A stretch of DNA of 64,000 nt, from IMG/VR virus record IMGVR_UViG_3300028844_002207, positions 26,578 to 90,577 of that record. One strand, written 5' to 3'. Both the position numbers and the translations under genes were made by a program. This stretch comes from a virus. How positions within the stretch are numbered: the first letter of the stretch is position 1; every line of letters starts with the position of its first letter. Of this stretch, positions 19,901-27,708 are shown in pieces. Below the pieces are notes generated by a model. It was not told the DNA's origin and made no database searches. It saw only the letters and a list, made by a program, of their open reading frames with translations.

Positions 19901-21810
19901 TTGTAAAACTAACTGATGAATTTTTAGAATCAGCAGTAGACAGTACAGAAGATTTAACACCTAATGAAAGACTGCAAATATTATTTTTACTTGATAGATT
20001 TAATAAGGTTGCAGATTTTACAGTTAAGATAAATAAAATAACAAGTCTTACACAAGGTTTACCAAGCTCTATACCAGAGATGAAAGATGATATTGAAACC
20101 ATCACTTCTTTGTTTGATAAAGATGCACCTATGGATGTTAGACCTATATATGGAAAGAGTAGTAAGACTTGGCAAAGTAAGTACTTACAGATATTTGGTC
20201 AAATACATAATGATCTTTTACCTAACACTATTCTAACTATGAGTCAAGACTTCAATGATATTTTGAAGCCTACTTATAAAGAAATGAATACTGACTCTAA
20301 AGGGTTTGATAATAAAACAAAAAATGGTGTTGAACAAGACTTGTTATCTTACTTAACAATAAAGTCATATCAACATCTTCTTAATAATAGTTCTGGTAAT
20401 TCTTCTGTAGAGAATACTTTGCTCTATCCAAATGTTGTAGGTGTCACAAACTTATCATTGATAAAAACAATTGAGGACTTACAATTTAAAAGAGCCAAAG
20501 AAGGTGCAGAACCTAATTATTTCTTAGATAATTTTATAGGTACACAGTATGCTGGGACTGATGGTAATAATACAGGGTTAAATATTGTAAAGGCAGATAC
20601 ATGGAGAAGATTAAATAAAGCTAATAAAATTGATTTGCAAACATCATTTGCAAAACTATATGGTTCACTTGACACAAGGGCAGTAGCAGAAGATATTCTA
20701 CACTACATGATGGTTAAAGATGGATTGCAACTTAAGTACGGAAGTCTTATGAGTGCAATGAGTCCTTTTATCATGAATAAATATCTTAAGAATGTTGGTG
20801 CTGTAGAGAGTGCACTTAAAGGACAAGTAGAATTTGAAAGTGTCTTTGGTATATCTAAGGAAGATGTAATGAAAGAATTTAAATATGGATACTTACAATC
20901 TAATATTGTTGGTCCATTGCTCCGCACGTATGAAGCTAGTAATTTAGATGATGGTGTTAAATTTGATCCTATTTCTACACCTAATACACTTACTATTACA
21001 ACTGAAAGTTTTGATCATGTGAATGCAAAAGAATTTGTAAGAGTCAAAACAGAAATACAAGGTAAAGATACTTATAAATTGTTTAGACTGCTTGCAAAAG
21101 ATGACGCTAGCTCTAAAGTTACTGAATACTCTCAGGTCTCATCAATGGGATCTAACCAGCAGTTTGGTGGTGGGTTTGTTGGAGGACCAAGATTAACTTA
21201 TGAGCAAGCAAGAAAAGTTGGAAGAGGGACTACACAAAATAGTTTACCTGAAGAAAGAGCAGCAGATCCAATTTTAGATACTGAACTTTCACCAGATGAA
21301 TTTGCTCCACTTGTTGAGTATCCAGTTGACACTAATCAAGGTGCTATACAAGACGTTAATGAAGTACTGAACTCTGAGTCAGCAATAGTAAATCAAACTA
21401 CAGACTCTGTAACAGTTAAAGCGGATGTAGATGCACCAGAAACAAATATAGCTGACATGGCACAAATAATGGCTGAGTTGTCTAAGAACTCAGATAGTCT
21501 TATCTTTGATGAAACGGGTAATGCTATTATAGAAGACACCGATATGAGCATTCCGGAAGCCACTGAACTTGAGCAACAAGAACAAGAACAATTAGAACTT
21601 GATCTTTTTGCTTCAGAAGAAATTTCAGAAGCTTCAAGCTTAGTAGAATGGTGGGATGCAAATGTAGAAGGTAATAGTGTTGCTTTAGAAAAGCTTTCTG
21701 GAGAAAATATAAAAACACTTGACGATGCAATAGCTTTATATGGTGATTTATTTTCACAAACAGAACAAGGAGAACAAGATATAATTGAAAGACTTAAATG
21801 TCTTATATAA
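7960..21810 (+). CDS. Giant virion RNA polymerase of the crAss-like type with embedded metallopeptidase-like domain
   Basis: 4616 residues in one uninterrupted frame. Residues 3624-3628 read DFDID, preceded about 45 residues upstream by RIPTQ...S; this is the double-psi beta-barrel 2 signature of multisubunit-type RNA polymerases (cellular RAPTLHR...NADFDGD) in the form known from crAss-like virion polymerases such as phi14:2 gp66. The three Asp residues would bind catalytic magnesium. The polymerase part probably spans about residues 2700-4200; the matching barrel 1 may include the PVSAIK stretch near residue 3275, but that is tentative. Residues 2138-2142 read HEAFH, with acidic residues E2201/E2202 downstream, the arrangement of a gluzincin-type zinc peptidase. 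Hydrophobic Gly/Ala-rich segments lie near residues 225-275 and 560-595. The C-terminal 200 residues are acidic. It is about twice the length of phi14:2 gp66, so it is probably a polyprotein-like fusion carried in the virion and injected with the DNA. Confidence 0.85.
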   Translation: MENESNKPLAQEIKNQERPAPSIIPEGQFRFEPIAEMFDSPEENFNDYLLSSDLAADDVSGVNEYKAEIDKYGIGAMASLGVAVPSFASDTYNPRSQDQPADNDFSLIQKALTLEKKPISETRMAPIFSGMRQGQFERYYNHPEFDKLGFSPYSNMENYYNANSTIWDDMTRMRGQWMSLAGTGLNSVYGSLFSGGDYLAPDFEAATEFEDTMGISSSTRGGGLAFFNNLAANSAYTFGILSSIAIEEIILAGASGLSGGALAAPAAVKTASNIGKGGKALYSFTKLFDRTRKILQKAKELETARDFYNAAVTGGKMTLNTLGKGFTPNTLKAFQNMKTAQNAGQNMTNLAKMGTGFGGFYRDLRAVNLAMAESKLESGMVYNKVMKQGLTDANNFSGGQGITDNRDVSAAANQAAFKTMLGNAPLIYASNWFVIGNAMGGFQRGIQRSLGATFQKGINKNIVNTAGKKVVNAAGEVIKSPFKYIGGGFKNTVAKVKAGGFKGLAGSGGIAMLDYFAANVAEGIQEIGQEAISAATVGYYTEILNNPAQGGEALKNQMILSAMGDQFSSQGAGVFLSGFLMGGLVSGPQKLFFQGVPSIYNYGLQEAGIGLASKSQKEAYTEYKTNRETMINKVVESYNKSWDSQAIDPSSLFDLNRLNFMVQKEAAENMRSALDMFNFVDNADRSKFQQYYTMFAGNGSQHFKDQLKGFLELSDVELAQAFPGVSNKDKKDGKLRERINNMLVGIDKMEESYNQNKDKFKNPFNKNKFNPKTQQREYIKEMLNEEAYEHVRYLYMFTNDGFTRALERADSIYNKLQSDPLFDKMSANDVTNLLDEKSIQNEIDMLNLEVIATEGATEGIGESNKTKREKIKRLKAIQKIISDPQNRFKNGTFKRNKLLKGKLRNEFRNYIRFMASSAGSFADEAKIDAALEQIVDYGALKGRARVYDKAIQYMQNPEKFSEIQQRQYEVNKEIYNQRAKITEEMLKQYVDIVEANELINQLGKLGVYPAIAQTEMFLKTGNAAFLTDFYDDNGKIQPEIHTVAFGQVQRLLTTYKETRADNTKEDDAPQTEEEIAIEETEETRSALDVLLEKAGIDIKIDVSTNSPLLVKALERAYKNYRAKQARLGLPILDSTAWMSSAEAVNIRNVVNAIKKVWASGKSEVGVEGTLEFNNPLGTDVIKEDVGLEEFLLDPEVLINNPVITSILNQSGVDMADVVEIADVKLKKGQALENTPQRKFYKGGVTADIYKISVVDNQTGEIVKMYKFLDKKGNELSDDIIEFLDTNFKSVQGVFLADQGKIAKNALDALNANLVDSSTTFDFDGVTGLTYGQVIYKDGVKYIVVQDPRFSKKYGANQKLKVIKESDNTGPFAERKFLYIPQGEFKGRFTLEETTFNLIPDTVTKIQTNDLTTLYPHVNYTEGGSSSDNAKARERYNAILSMLSPEEIAGLQLVVSLDSRGGTNTGSYTAKNREGKVYKEANPLIDRLVSKYVVGIRIANPALRETINAKLAEMGIEPSNSPEGVFAYLNNESFLIRDQRTGSPIDPRSMTAEQASNVILAKKGLNKEQKAEALEQVHRAFALNALVVQTFDNLNVGDEVVYFMADSKDIPFSINLNLKGGRVAYAKARERVYPLPMDALLYDTADEAGNLFIFDLKYDKETGERTYDFTTNLKGKERDALEDAIETQLKKQNQWDNLLDAGKGTDRYLAMVRLPNGTYAKVNLKPVEYTNTELEELYVDVVEAAKRIGAIKDSEKSMEEAAKYNQELSERLFLSSRPGNLIELNVGPDGSIFISLDNKGSKTSMNVGLKPEEVNAKDLSAKDVIQTLLTNYNTDPAVEKLSADLKNKNFRKSFAQGVAPQEIYDNSTTEVLPEVVQNQTIEVSAESDAIQLSRDIAYIPNATRSDEIELKSAMGRERPTAEEADESVSDMEDAEFEEMVDRVDSNNFGDYQKNLDHIVNAILRGIELSPREQELMKNDVFRQSVTYAVAVQGGPGALAIEKPTGKTKLETIKDELIALKEKLEEGLTTKKDKVKAIRGSKEYQDLLAKRKKLERGANKLVQATSETERVEDYNEFLDWASENLPDIIGVEDLIVLADNGVSNGYERVGAFVLNLDRIANGVDVSGIIYTSPLSPYKYHEAFHSIFRTVLTQEQINKYRSIAKAEVKAKYGSKYKSELQRFRNSAEQYQEMTDVELENEFAEEYLADEFEAFKKNPRSSKTNTEIKSFFTKLIEWIKGVFSKYSSVELLTLYENIDAGKFKNAPVQLNEFTQLEDSLGGSLSIANALVRYDTASKVVDAGEPSGELYVDSDVIDPLIRSMAGMFITRVNELSLTEKSYNPTEIYNELEADFMTMLDPEGEANKGFSGAKKLYLEQIDMAFINYPEDIKKEVFGLVNVISDMDQANQLKIENVEETSGVRSTSDFNKDAAEIGGFNSLSYKVRSYIATTTMVDTDFFGKTELTEGEPLIVPVKFLEAYTTILKSVSNESDPVVMLKRMYSYSRLNPQGKAVVDKLFNDTGLTIEALTSTEPFRDVKDGSLLISILKGFENYKVDYIFNERDSNGNLLIYTASERDDINAQLDEWAQAYITKKKLATANPNRVKDFLRLTKDMKEAMTSYPEDTSMVYQMSREFSQKMFDLIGIRLSPNYIAYSIAKSKTEEDLKNSPELKALADGYTEDGITNSLLDQLYDGLNKKADLFSTKEDGMASRLTKLSLSNAAFDESIGSSTFINPNGDIVYAHQLPTYHLKSVAALNNKSKIDELSNDEFLSNNYLLKNEAFLNLSNTNRLKVIRVAGSKIKEQISNSAADQASEDILNESVSKNKSTQSFGEFTPQEFAIALINNYVSNFNRRTGKVETVIGQGAQEIAIAPVFLRVMEAANTGDLVPLPVIKAVTNVNGNVVLTPQAINVFIDSIEAEFDRISRETLAFETEPGNIEGFNNEKSDRADKGRAFKFTNNGLLLSETTKQALLKVVLDKAKLGETVSFKQAVSLAVGVTNSSIRSEVNSSLEDSFKDFNDVITSLKAKDNLSTQVLQGLTIASGVSRSAVELSQLKLNLTDDAAYNLKQIFFNNYINSKSINDLLLGDQAVSLKDMVDKVKRAKLQNAAYYSAYSQVTDPSKGITHASTNFDLYPFQDPTAKSDFTGNDIDLADAQVYITSKGIRYSTFAFGRLSPAMASMLNDIDMGQTINADRAWGSQNDSINLAKKQDFINSKKFVYMDGKTALKMSVTVLTKEYTSNRNKETGIWEAKPNMQQLHYLREQMEANEEANQNFAMAAPVSAIKMLKQGINPLESGVFDTTQNLTSINLDTSYLGLQVVNPSNKLIVTDMNQIKELITGEQDGSTEIFIEGSPELKTVGDVRDAYNNAVGQRVILKYKNKRNLIFSFDTALDEFEISKQKGAITPNLAAFLLEAQKGLMASGAASNLLEFFAVEDGVQKYNLNSPITAKKFEQMFLTYFSKGTIREKVPGTSVALLSSFGHKIYRRVYEMENGMPSRSEVVRESSYAGESLEDINNLVDGKHDGVLVLDVLRTGVMEYKNNDVKNGEPTGVRYSETIMPPMSRDVMELIQENKDALIPDVIAKMFGVRIPTQDKHSAVNIRIVDFMPVYYGSTAIFPKELVEISGADFDIDKVYALMKEYYLDSNKNFKAYGDGNSYFEYVKYMNLKSSEPNNIFSTASSLYKDKTLAIRRDNALSAAEQTRVTDDQGVNRINEEALRAMLILGLPVTQAQFKSYVKKHGSPNEAVLNNNILDYRYTLAGNTGVTGESLKSIDQDNGERKSDLPVAYQAADLKMLEELFNELSNLEGVELFASRKDSDVDIDTLHGMIKAFEANKGAAIGAIVKPNLALSLLREYNIKLDRPIKFNGNTYDGFTKDKINGDRIQDIISTLVTMETDNAKERLIAKFGLNIKAVGLVGNMVSLGVPLRTAILLINSAEVRDLYDQALNKDDQFDAGFNKLLANRINAVAALAQKQKEKTGNKAPFVKLTDEFLESAVDSTEDLTPNERLQILFLLDRFNKVADFTVKINKITSLTQGLPSSIPEMKDDIETITSLFDKDAPMDVRPIYGKSSKTWQSKYLQIFGQIHNDLLPNTILTMSQDFNDILKPTYKEMNTDSKGFDNKTKNGVEQDLLSYLTIKSYQHLLNNSSGNSSVENTLLYPNVVGVTNLSLIKTIEDLQFKRAKEGAEPNYFLDNFIGTQYAGTDGNNTGLNIVKADTWRRLNKANKIDLQTSFAKLYGSLDTRAVAEDILHYMMVKDGLQLKYGSLMSAMSPFIMNKYLKNVGAVESALKGQVEFESVFGISKEDVMKEFKYGYLQSNIVGPLLRTYEASNLDDGVKFDPISTPNTLTITTESFDHVNAKEFVRVKTEIQGKDTYKLFRLLAKDDASSKVTEYSQVSSMGSNQQFGGGFVGGPRLTYEQARKVGRGTTQNSLPEERAADPILDTELSPDEFAPLVEYPVDTNQGAIQDVNEVLNSESAIVNQTTDSVTVKADVDAPETNIADMAQIMAELSKNSDSLIFDETGNAIIEDTDMSIPEATELEQQEQEQLELDLFASEEISEASSLVEWWDANVEGNSVALEKLSGENIKTLDDAIALYGDLFSQTEQGEQDIIERLKCLI

Positions 21811-21825
21811 TTAAAGAATAATCAA

Positions 21826-24800
21826 ATGGCTAAATGTTATAATAGAAATGATCCGGGATACCAAGCATTAAAGGATGAATATGGTTCTGATATCAAAACG
21901 TCTAAAGTTATTAATGACTGGCAACGTGTTAATGATTCTGATGTGTTTCCTAGTGTTGCCCAAGCTCAGACAATGGTTAGGGATCAAAACATTGCATTTT
22001 CACTAAAGACTCAAGCTTTTGGTAAAAGTGTTCTTGACAATTTAAGAAGAGAAAGAATAGGAAGTAATTTAGCTGGTCAGTTTTTAATTAATAATTCTAA
22101 TCCTAATACTCAATCATATGATGAAGCCTTTTTAGAAAGTAATCTAAAAAGATTTTACAGGTATTTAGACATTAATAATATACCAAGAGAATCCTTCTCT
22201 GTAACAAGAACACCAAAGAGTTATAGAATAGAAGCTAATAATGATATATTTTCAGCCAGAGATATACTAGAAAAATCAAGGTCTTGGGATACTAACAGAT
22301 CTAGAGCTGTAGTCATGCATCTTAAGAGAATGTTTCCGCAGGTACAAGTTAAAATGTTGTCTGTTGCTCAAGCTAAAGTAATGTATGAATCATTACCAAA
22401 AACTAAAACCAACAATGTTGCTTTCAATGAAGTAAATTCTTTTTATATGGATGGTGTAGCTTATCTAATAAAAGGTAGAGTTACAGATGAAATAGCTATT
22501 GAAGAAATGCTGCATCCTTTTATAGATGCAATAAAGATGGATAATGAAGAACTGTTTAATTCACTACTTGATGAAGCAGTTAAGAATTTTCCTGAGTTAA
22601 CCGCACAAATTGAAGATGCTTACAATAGCAGTACAAGAAATTTCAGTGATACTGAAAGAGATCTTGAAATTGTAACGCAAGCATTATCAAGACACTTCAA
22701 AAAAGAATATGAAACTACACCAACAAAAGGCTTCTTAGCAAAAGTTAAAGAGGTTATTGAATGGTTTAAAGGTGTAATAGAAAACTTAAACAAATACATT
22801 ACTGGAAGAGAACTTCCGGTATCAGCTATTAAGCCAGGTACAACACTTAGTGATGTAGCTAAATTACTTAATACAGAAGGTATACAGTTTAAATTAGAAA
22901 AAAGAGTAGATGGTAAACTTAGATATAGTTTATCTCCAGCTAAAGAAATACAAATTAAAGATGCATTAGAAAGAGCTAATGATACACAGAAGCCTATTAT
23001 AATGCAGTTGTTTAATGTAGCACAGAGTGAGAACTCAGGTATAGTTGACTCTCTCTCAGCATCAGTAAAGGATGCAGCTGAAGGAGATTCTATTGTCACA
23101 CTTAATAAAGAAGACCATACATATATAAACTCTAATGATTCTGAAAAAGTATATACATCAGTAACTACAGCAATAAAAGGAAAGCTTTCAAAAGATAAAC
23201 AAATTGCCCATCAAATAAATTTAGACATTGGTAATGAAGTAGATACATTGTTAGATGGTGTTATTGCAAATCTTTCTTTTGAAGATTCATATGCTGCATT
23301 AGAAACAAATAATATATCTAAAGAGGCAGCCAAAGACACATATGATACTTTAGGTAGCATTATGGATAGTCTAAAAATGAAAGGAGCAATTGTTTTATCT
23401 CAAGTTGTTTTGTTTGATGAAGCATCTAAGATGGCAGGTACAGCAGATGTCTTTATTATAGATCAACATGGTAGAGTTAATATCATGGATCTTAAGACTA
23501 CAAAGAATGAACTGAGTAAAGAGGTTCCACTTAATGATAAAAAAGGAAAACGTTTAGGAAATCAGTATAAAGAGAGATTCTATGCTTTAGAAAATGATAG
23601 TGTTTTAAAACAGCAAGGGTTATCTACTGAACTTTCTACAGAACAACAGCATAATTTACAGGTAAATGTTTATAGAAGAATGGCAGAAAACATGGGGTAC
23701 GAAGTATCTTATGATGAATGGGCAGCATCTACAATACATTTTAAAGTAGGTATAGAAGGCACGGGAGTTGATCAAGTATTTGATGGTTCAATAAACTTTG
23801 ATAGATGGGTTCCTCATCCAATAAGCCAAAACCTTAATTTAGTTGATGCACTTGTACCAGAAGCAATAACTTCTTATCAAAAAAGTAAGTTAGAACAAGA
23901 ACAGGAAGGATCATATAATAAAATATGGAATGGTAAAGACCAAGTAGATGAAACTACTGAAGCAGATAAAAATGCAGCAGAAAATTATGATGAATATAAT
24001 GCAGCCGCAGGTTTATTAGATACATATCAAAAAGCTCTTATTGAAAAAAGAGATATGATTCCTATGTTGAAGTCCAATATATATATGGAATCAACAAAAG
24101 AGAATGAGATTGATCAAATATCTAAAACAATAGCATATATAAATTTAGCTATGGCTGGAGGTGTGAAAGGTCAATCCACAGCTTTATCTGAAGTACTATT
24201 AGATGCATTATCACAAGTAAAAGATTTTAGAAATTACATTGATGATCCTAAAAATATAAACTCCCCAGAGTATGTTTCTTATGTATTGAACTTTGATAAG
24301 TATATGAAGACATTTGAAGGTTTGTTTATACTTAATGATTTGAAAGGATTAAACAAATCTCAAAAGAATCTAATCCTATCATTACAACAACAATTTAATT
24401 TACTTAGTGGTGCTGGTACTGACACAGGAGGAATAGTAGGTACTGCATTAAAAGATTATGTGAAAGAAATGGTTAGGTTGAAATCAAGCAATGATTTTGG
24501 AGGGAAGGACAGTTTGTTTACTGAAAAAGATCTAGAGCTTTTAATGGAAAAAGCTGCAGATATAAGTGATACAGAATATCAAACCAAGGATTTAGCTACT
24601 TCTCCTGACATCTTGTTGGCAACAATGGATAAGATAAGAAAAGCGCAAAATCAAAAATTACTTGATTTGGTTGCTCAAAGGGAAACAGTTATTAGAGCAG
24701 CAGGTCAAAAGCTTGCTAAACTATCACCTGAACTAAAACTTGATAAGCTTTATGATTTCATGTTGGAGTTTGATGCAGACGGTACATTTAATGGTAGATA

Positions 24801-27609
24801 TGTAACAAAAGTAGGTGAGCAATACTGGGCTATACAAAATTCTCTTAGAAGTGAATTATATGACAATGAAGGTACACCTTATCAGTATAGACCTGTATAT
24901 GATTTAGAAAAAGCAAGTGCAGAGGATATAGAATATAATAAAGATTTAGCTGCCAAGAAAAAAGCATATGGAGACTTCTATATGGCTGAGGAAAAAAGAG
25001 ATGATGGATCACTGCGTCCTTCAGGGCAATATCATAAATATACACAAAAGTTTATAGATATAAGAAACCAATATGAAGTATGGAGACCAGGTGCTGAAAG
25101 TAATACTAGAGGAAGCTGGGAAAAGAAAAAGAATGTTTCAGATGGAGAGTATGCTGCTTATGTTGCAAGATACTATGAGCCAATAGAATATACTAGAGCA
25201 GTAAGAGTAAAAGGTGTAGCAACAGGACAGATTATAGAAGACCGTCAAGATATGATGGTTCCAAAAGTAGAGTTTAGAGAAATACTTCTTACTACACTTG
25301 ACGGACGTAATATGGCAAATCCAAAGTATGATGCTATAATGTCTGGTACTGATGCCAAGTCTGTTGCTCAAAGAGAGTTCTATAACTTATACGTAGATAT
25401 GTATGAGAAAGACTTATTAAAGAAAATTCCAATTGGTCAAGCATCAAACATGCTTGGTAGAGTACCATTAGTACAGAATAAATTAATGTCTGAAGTAAAA
25501 GACAATGGAACATTGTTTACTAAGTTGTACGCTAGTATGTCAGAGAGTAGAGCATGGAATATGTTTCAACAAACTTCTACTCAAAAAAATGTTATACTAG
25601 ATAATGAAGGTTATATCATTGATCAGATGCCTATCTACTATACAGGTAGACCTAAGCTTGATTCTGATATGGCTGATTTGCAAAAAGAGATTGATCTCTT
25701 GCAATCAAAGTATAAAAAGAATGAAATCCAAGATCAGAGATACAAGAAGGAAATAGCTGTATTAAATGGTAAAATGGTAAGGTTAAGAGCTACACCAAGT
25801 AGAGGTCAAGTTAGTACAGATATGGCATCTAGTTTACTTAAGTTTAGTGCTATGGCCCAAAACTATGAAACAATGGGTGCTGTAGATGACACGTTAAAGG
25901 CTTTTGTAAAAGTTATAGAGCAAAGAACGTATACTCCAGCTCCAGGCATGAGATTAAATTTAACAGCAAAAATAAAAGATAAGGTTGTTGAAAATCTAGG
26001 GACTAAAGCAAATACAAGTACACAAGAAAAAAATGTAGTACGTAGAGCTAAGAAGTTTATGTCTATGATTCATTATGATAATGAAAACATTACAAAGGGT
26101 ACTGTAGATAAAATTGCAGATGGTCTTATTCAACTATCATCTTTATCATATGTAGCATTTAATCCATTTGGTAACTTTAATAACTACTTAATTGGTAGAA
26201 TAAATAATAATATTGAGTCCATTGGTGGAAGATTTTACAGCCAAAAATCATTTAAAAGAGCAACTTGGGAATTTAATAAAAGAGCTATCCCAGGATTAGT
26301 TCAAAGAACGGCACATGGTGGTGCAGAAGATTTACTTGACGTAGTAACATTAGGGATTATACCAGGTTTAGCTAAAGCAGACTATAATAAAAAAATGCCT
26401 AATAGTAAGTATGAGGGATTTGTTGACATGTTTAGAATGATGGATAGTATGTCTGACATACGTGAACAAAGTAGAGCTACTGATGATGGTAAGAGTTGGT
26501 TTGATAGAGCAACTGAATGGGGTTATATAATGCAAGATGCTGCGGAATATAATTCACAAACTAAAGTGGGTATGGCCATACTTATGGATACTATGCTTAA
26601 GAATAGCAAAACAGGAGAACAATTATCATTTTATGATGCATTTGAATATGATGCAACAACACATGGTAATAAAATTAAAGAAGGTTTTGATACAGTAATT
26701 AGAAGGAATGGTCAAGAATCAACTTATACTGATGAGGTTAGATATGAAATCAGAAATGAGATAAGAGAAGTCAATAAACAAATTCATGGTAACTACGCTA
26801 AGGAAGATAGAATTGTATTGCAATCTCATACATTAGGTGCTTTAGCTATTCAATTTAAAAAGTGGTTAGCTCCAGCAATTAGAGCAAGATACCAGAGAGA
26901 ATACTTTGATCAAAATTTAGGATGGATGGAAGGTAGATATAGATCTGCTTTATCATTCTTAAATTTTGCAAGAAAAGAATTAGCCCAAGGTAATATGAAC
27001 TTTAGAACAATGGGTAAAGAATATCTTGATCAACAAGTTCAAGAATACACAACCCAAAAGTTTGGTGAGCAAGGTGCTAGAGACTATGGTCAAGGTGGTA
27101 ACATAGATCAAAGGGCTAAGAATAGGTTGTTTGGCTTCTATAGAAGTATGGGTGATTTAGGTATTATGTTTAGTGTCATGTTTATTTCTTTACTGTTTGA
27201 TGATATACTATCCGGAGATGATGATGATAGTGATACTGAAAAGAGATTTAAGAATTTAACAAGGTATCAAGCAGATAGAGTTTATAAAGAGCTTGTATTA
27301 TTTATGCCTTCTTTTGCAGGATTTGAGCAAGTTGAACAAATGTTTAACTCTCCAATTGCTGCATCAAGATCAGTTAGTGAAATGTCTGAGTTTTTTGAGA
27401 TGTTGTTTATTGGAGGTTTCAAACATTCAATGGCAAAAGTAACTGGAAATGAAGAAGCTTTTTATGCCAACTCTAATTATGTATATCAAAGAGGTAACAG
27501 AAAAGGAGAATTAAAATTATATAAAAACTTTAAAGATGTGTTTCCAATAGTATATTCTATTCAAAAATGGGATTCTTATCTTAAGAATGCTGATTTCTAT
27601 ATTAAATAA
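21826..27609 (+). CDS. Giant virion-associated protein with RecB-like PD-(D/E)XK nuclease motif and degenerate peptidase-like domain
   Basis: 1927 residues, starting 15 bases after the polymerase gene. Residues 226-230 read EEMLH in a context (IAIEEMLHPFIDAI) resembling the HExxH region of the preceding giant protein but with the first His replaced, so peptidase activity is doubtful. A conserved EWFKG helix follows at about residue 310, as in the polymerase gene. Residues 537-557 hold AGTAD (D541) and then D555-L-K557, the core of a RecB/Cas4-like PD-(D/E)XK nuclease; YTSVTT at about residue 445 fits its N-terminal helix. The C-terminal half is helical and ends with a hydrophobic stretch (about residues 1775-1795) and an Asp cluster. 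Probably a second packaged cargo protein; the nuclease call is by motif only. Confidence 0.8.
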   Translation: MAKCYNRNDPGYQALKDEYGSDIKTSKVINDWQRVNDSDVFPSVAQAQTMVRDQNIAFSLKTQAFGKSVLDNLRRERIGSNLAGQFLINNSNPNTQSYDEAFLESNLKRFYRYLDINNIPRESFSVTRTPKSYRIEANNDIFSARDILEKSRSWDTNRSRAVVMHLKRMFPQVQVKMLSVAQAKVMYESLPKTKTNNVAFNEVNSFYMDGVAYLIKGRVTDEIAIEEMLHPFIDAIKMDNEELFNSLLDEAVKNFPELTAQIEDAYNSSTRNFSDTERDLEIVTQALSRHFKKEYETTPTKGFLAKVKEVIEWFKGVIENLNKYITGRELPVSAIKPGTTLSDVAKLLNTEGIQFKLEKRVDGKLRYSLSPAKEIQIKDALERANDTQKPIIMQLFNVAQSENSGIVDSLSASVKDAAEGDSIVTLNKEDHTYINSNDSEKVYTSVTTAIKGKLSKDKQIAHQINLDIGNEVDTLLDGVIANLSFEDSYAALETNNISKEAAKDTYDTLGSIMDSLKMKGAIVLSQVVLFDEASKMAGTADVFIIDQHGRVNIMDLKTTKNELSKEVPLNDKKGKRLGNQYKERFYALENDSVLKQQGLSTELSTEQQHNLQVNVYRRMAENMGYEVSYDEWAASTIHFKVGIEGTGVDQVFDGSINFDRWVPHPISQNLNLVDALVPEAITSYQKSKLEQEQEGSYNKIWNGKDQVDETTEADKNAAENYDEYNAAAGLLDTYQKALIEKRDMIPMLKSNIYMESTKENEIDQISKTIAYINLAMAGGVKGQSTALSEVLLDALSQVKDFRNYIDDPKNINSPEYVSYVLNFDKYMKTFEGLFILNDLKGLNKSQKNLILSLQQQFNLLSGAGTDTGGIVGTALKDYVKEMVRLKSSNDFGGKDSLFTEKDLELLMEKAADISDTEYQTKDLATSPDILLATMDKIRKAQNQKLLDLVAQRETVIRAAGQKLAKLSPELKLDKLYDFMLEFDADGTFNGRYVTKVGEQYWAIQNSLRSELYDNEGTPYQYRPVYDLEKASAEDIEYNKDLAAKKKAYGDFYMAEEKRDDGSLRPSGQYHKYTQKFIDIRNQYEVWRPGAESNTRGSWEKKKNVSDGEYAAYVARYYEPIEYTRAVRVKGVATGQIIEDRQDMMVPKVEFREILLTTLDGRNMANPKYDAIMSGTDAKSVAQREFYNLYVDMYEKDLLKKIPIGQASNMLGRVPLVQNKLMSEVKDNGTLFTKLYASMSESRAWNMFQQTSTQKNVILDNEGYIIDQMPIYYTGRPKLDSDMADLQKEIDLLQSKYKKNEIQDQRYKKEIAVLNGKMVRLRATPSRGQVSTDMASSLLKFSAMAQNYETMGAVDDTLKAFVKVIEQRTYTPAPGMRLNLTAKIKDKVVENLGTKANTSTQEKNVVRRAKKFMSMIHYDNENITKGTVDKIADGLIQLSSLSYVAFNPFGNFNNYLIGRINNNIESIGGRFYSQKSFKRATWEFNKRAIPGLVQRTAHGGAEDLLDVVTLGIIPGLAKADYNKKMPNSKYEGFVDMFRMMDSMSDIREQSRATDDGKSWFDRATEWGYIMQDAAEYNSQTKVGMAILMDTMLKNSKTGEQLSFYDAFEYDATTHGNKIKEGFDTVIRRNGQESTYTDEVRYEIRNEIREVNKQIHGNYAKEDRIVLQSHTLGALAIQFKKWLAPAIRARYQREYFDQNLGWMEGRYRSALSFLNFARKELAQGNMNFRTMGKEYLDQQVQEYTTQKFGEQGARDYGQGGNIDQRAKNRLFGFYRSMGDLGIMFSVMFISLLFDDILSGDDDDSDTEKRFKNLTRYQADRVYKELVLFMPSFAGFEQVEQMFNSPIAASRSVSEMSEFFEMLFIGGFKHSMAKVTGNEEAFYANSNYVYQRGNRKGELKLYKNFKDVFPIVYSIQKWDSYLKNADFYIK

Positions 27610-27620
27610 AATATTGAGTT

Positions 27621-27647
27621 TCCCTGATAATACCTAGGGATTTGTTT
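27621..27647 (+). terminator. Weak intrinsic terminator after the giant-protein genes
   Basis: Arms TCCCT and AGGGA around a 10-base loop are followed by TTTGTTT, just 12 bases after the stop of the last giant gene. The stem is only 5 bp, so read-through is likely. A second small hairpin (TACAC/GTGTA) follows at about 27653-27670. Confidence 0.35.
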
Positions 27648-27666
27648 GATATGTACACCAAAAAAG

Positions 27667-27684
27667 TGTATATTATTATATAGG
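27667..27684 (+). promoter_or_regulatory. Promoter-like AT-rich motif upstream of the lysis genes
   Basis: The sequence TGTATATTATTATATAG ends 25 bases before the lipoprotein ATG. An almost identical motif, TGTATATTATTAATATAG, stands 19 bases before the plus-strand gene at 31619. The shared sequence and position suggest a phage promoter, possibly for the virion polymerase; no transcription data support this. Confidence 0.35.
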
Positions 27685-27708
27685 ATATAAAGACATTTGA
27701 GAATAACT

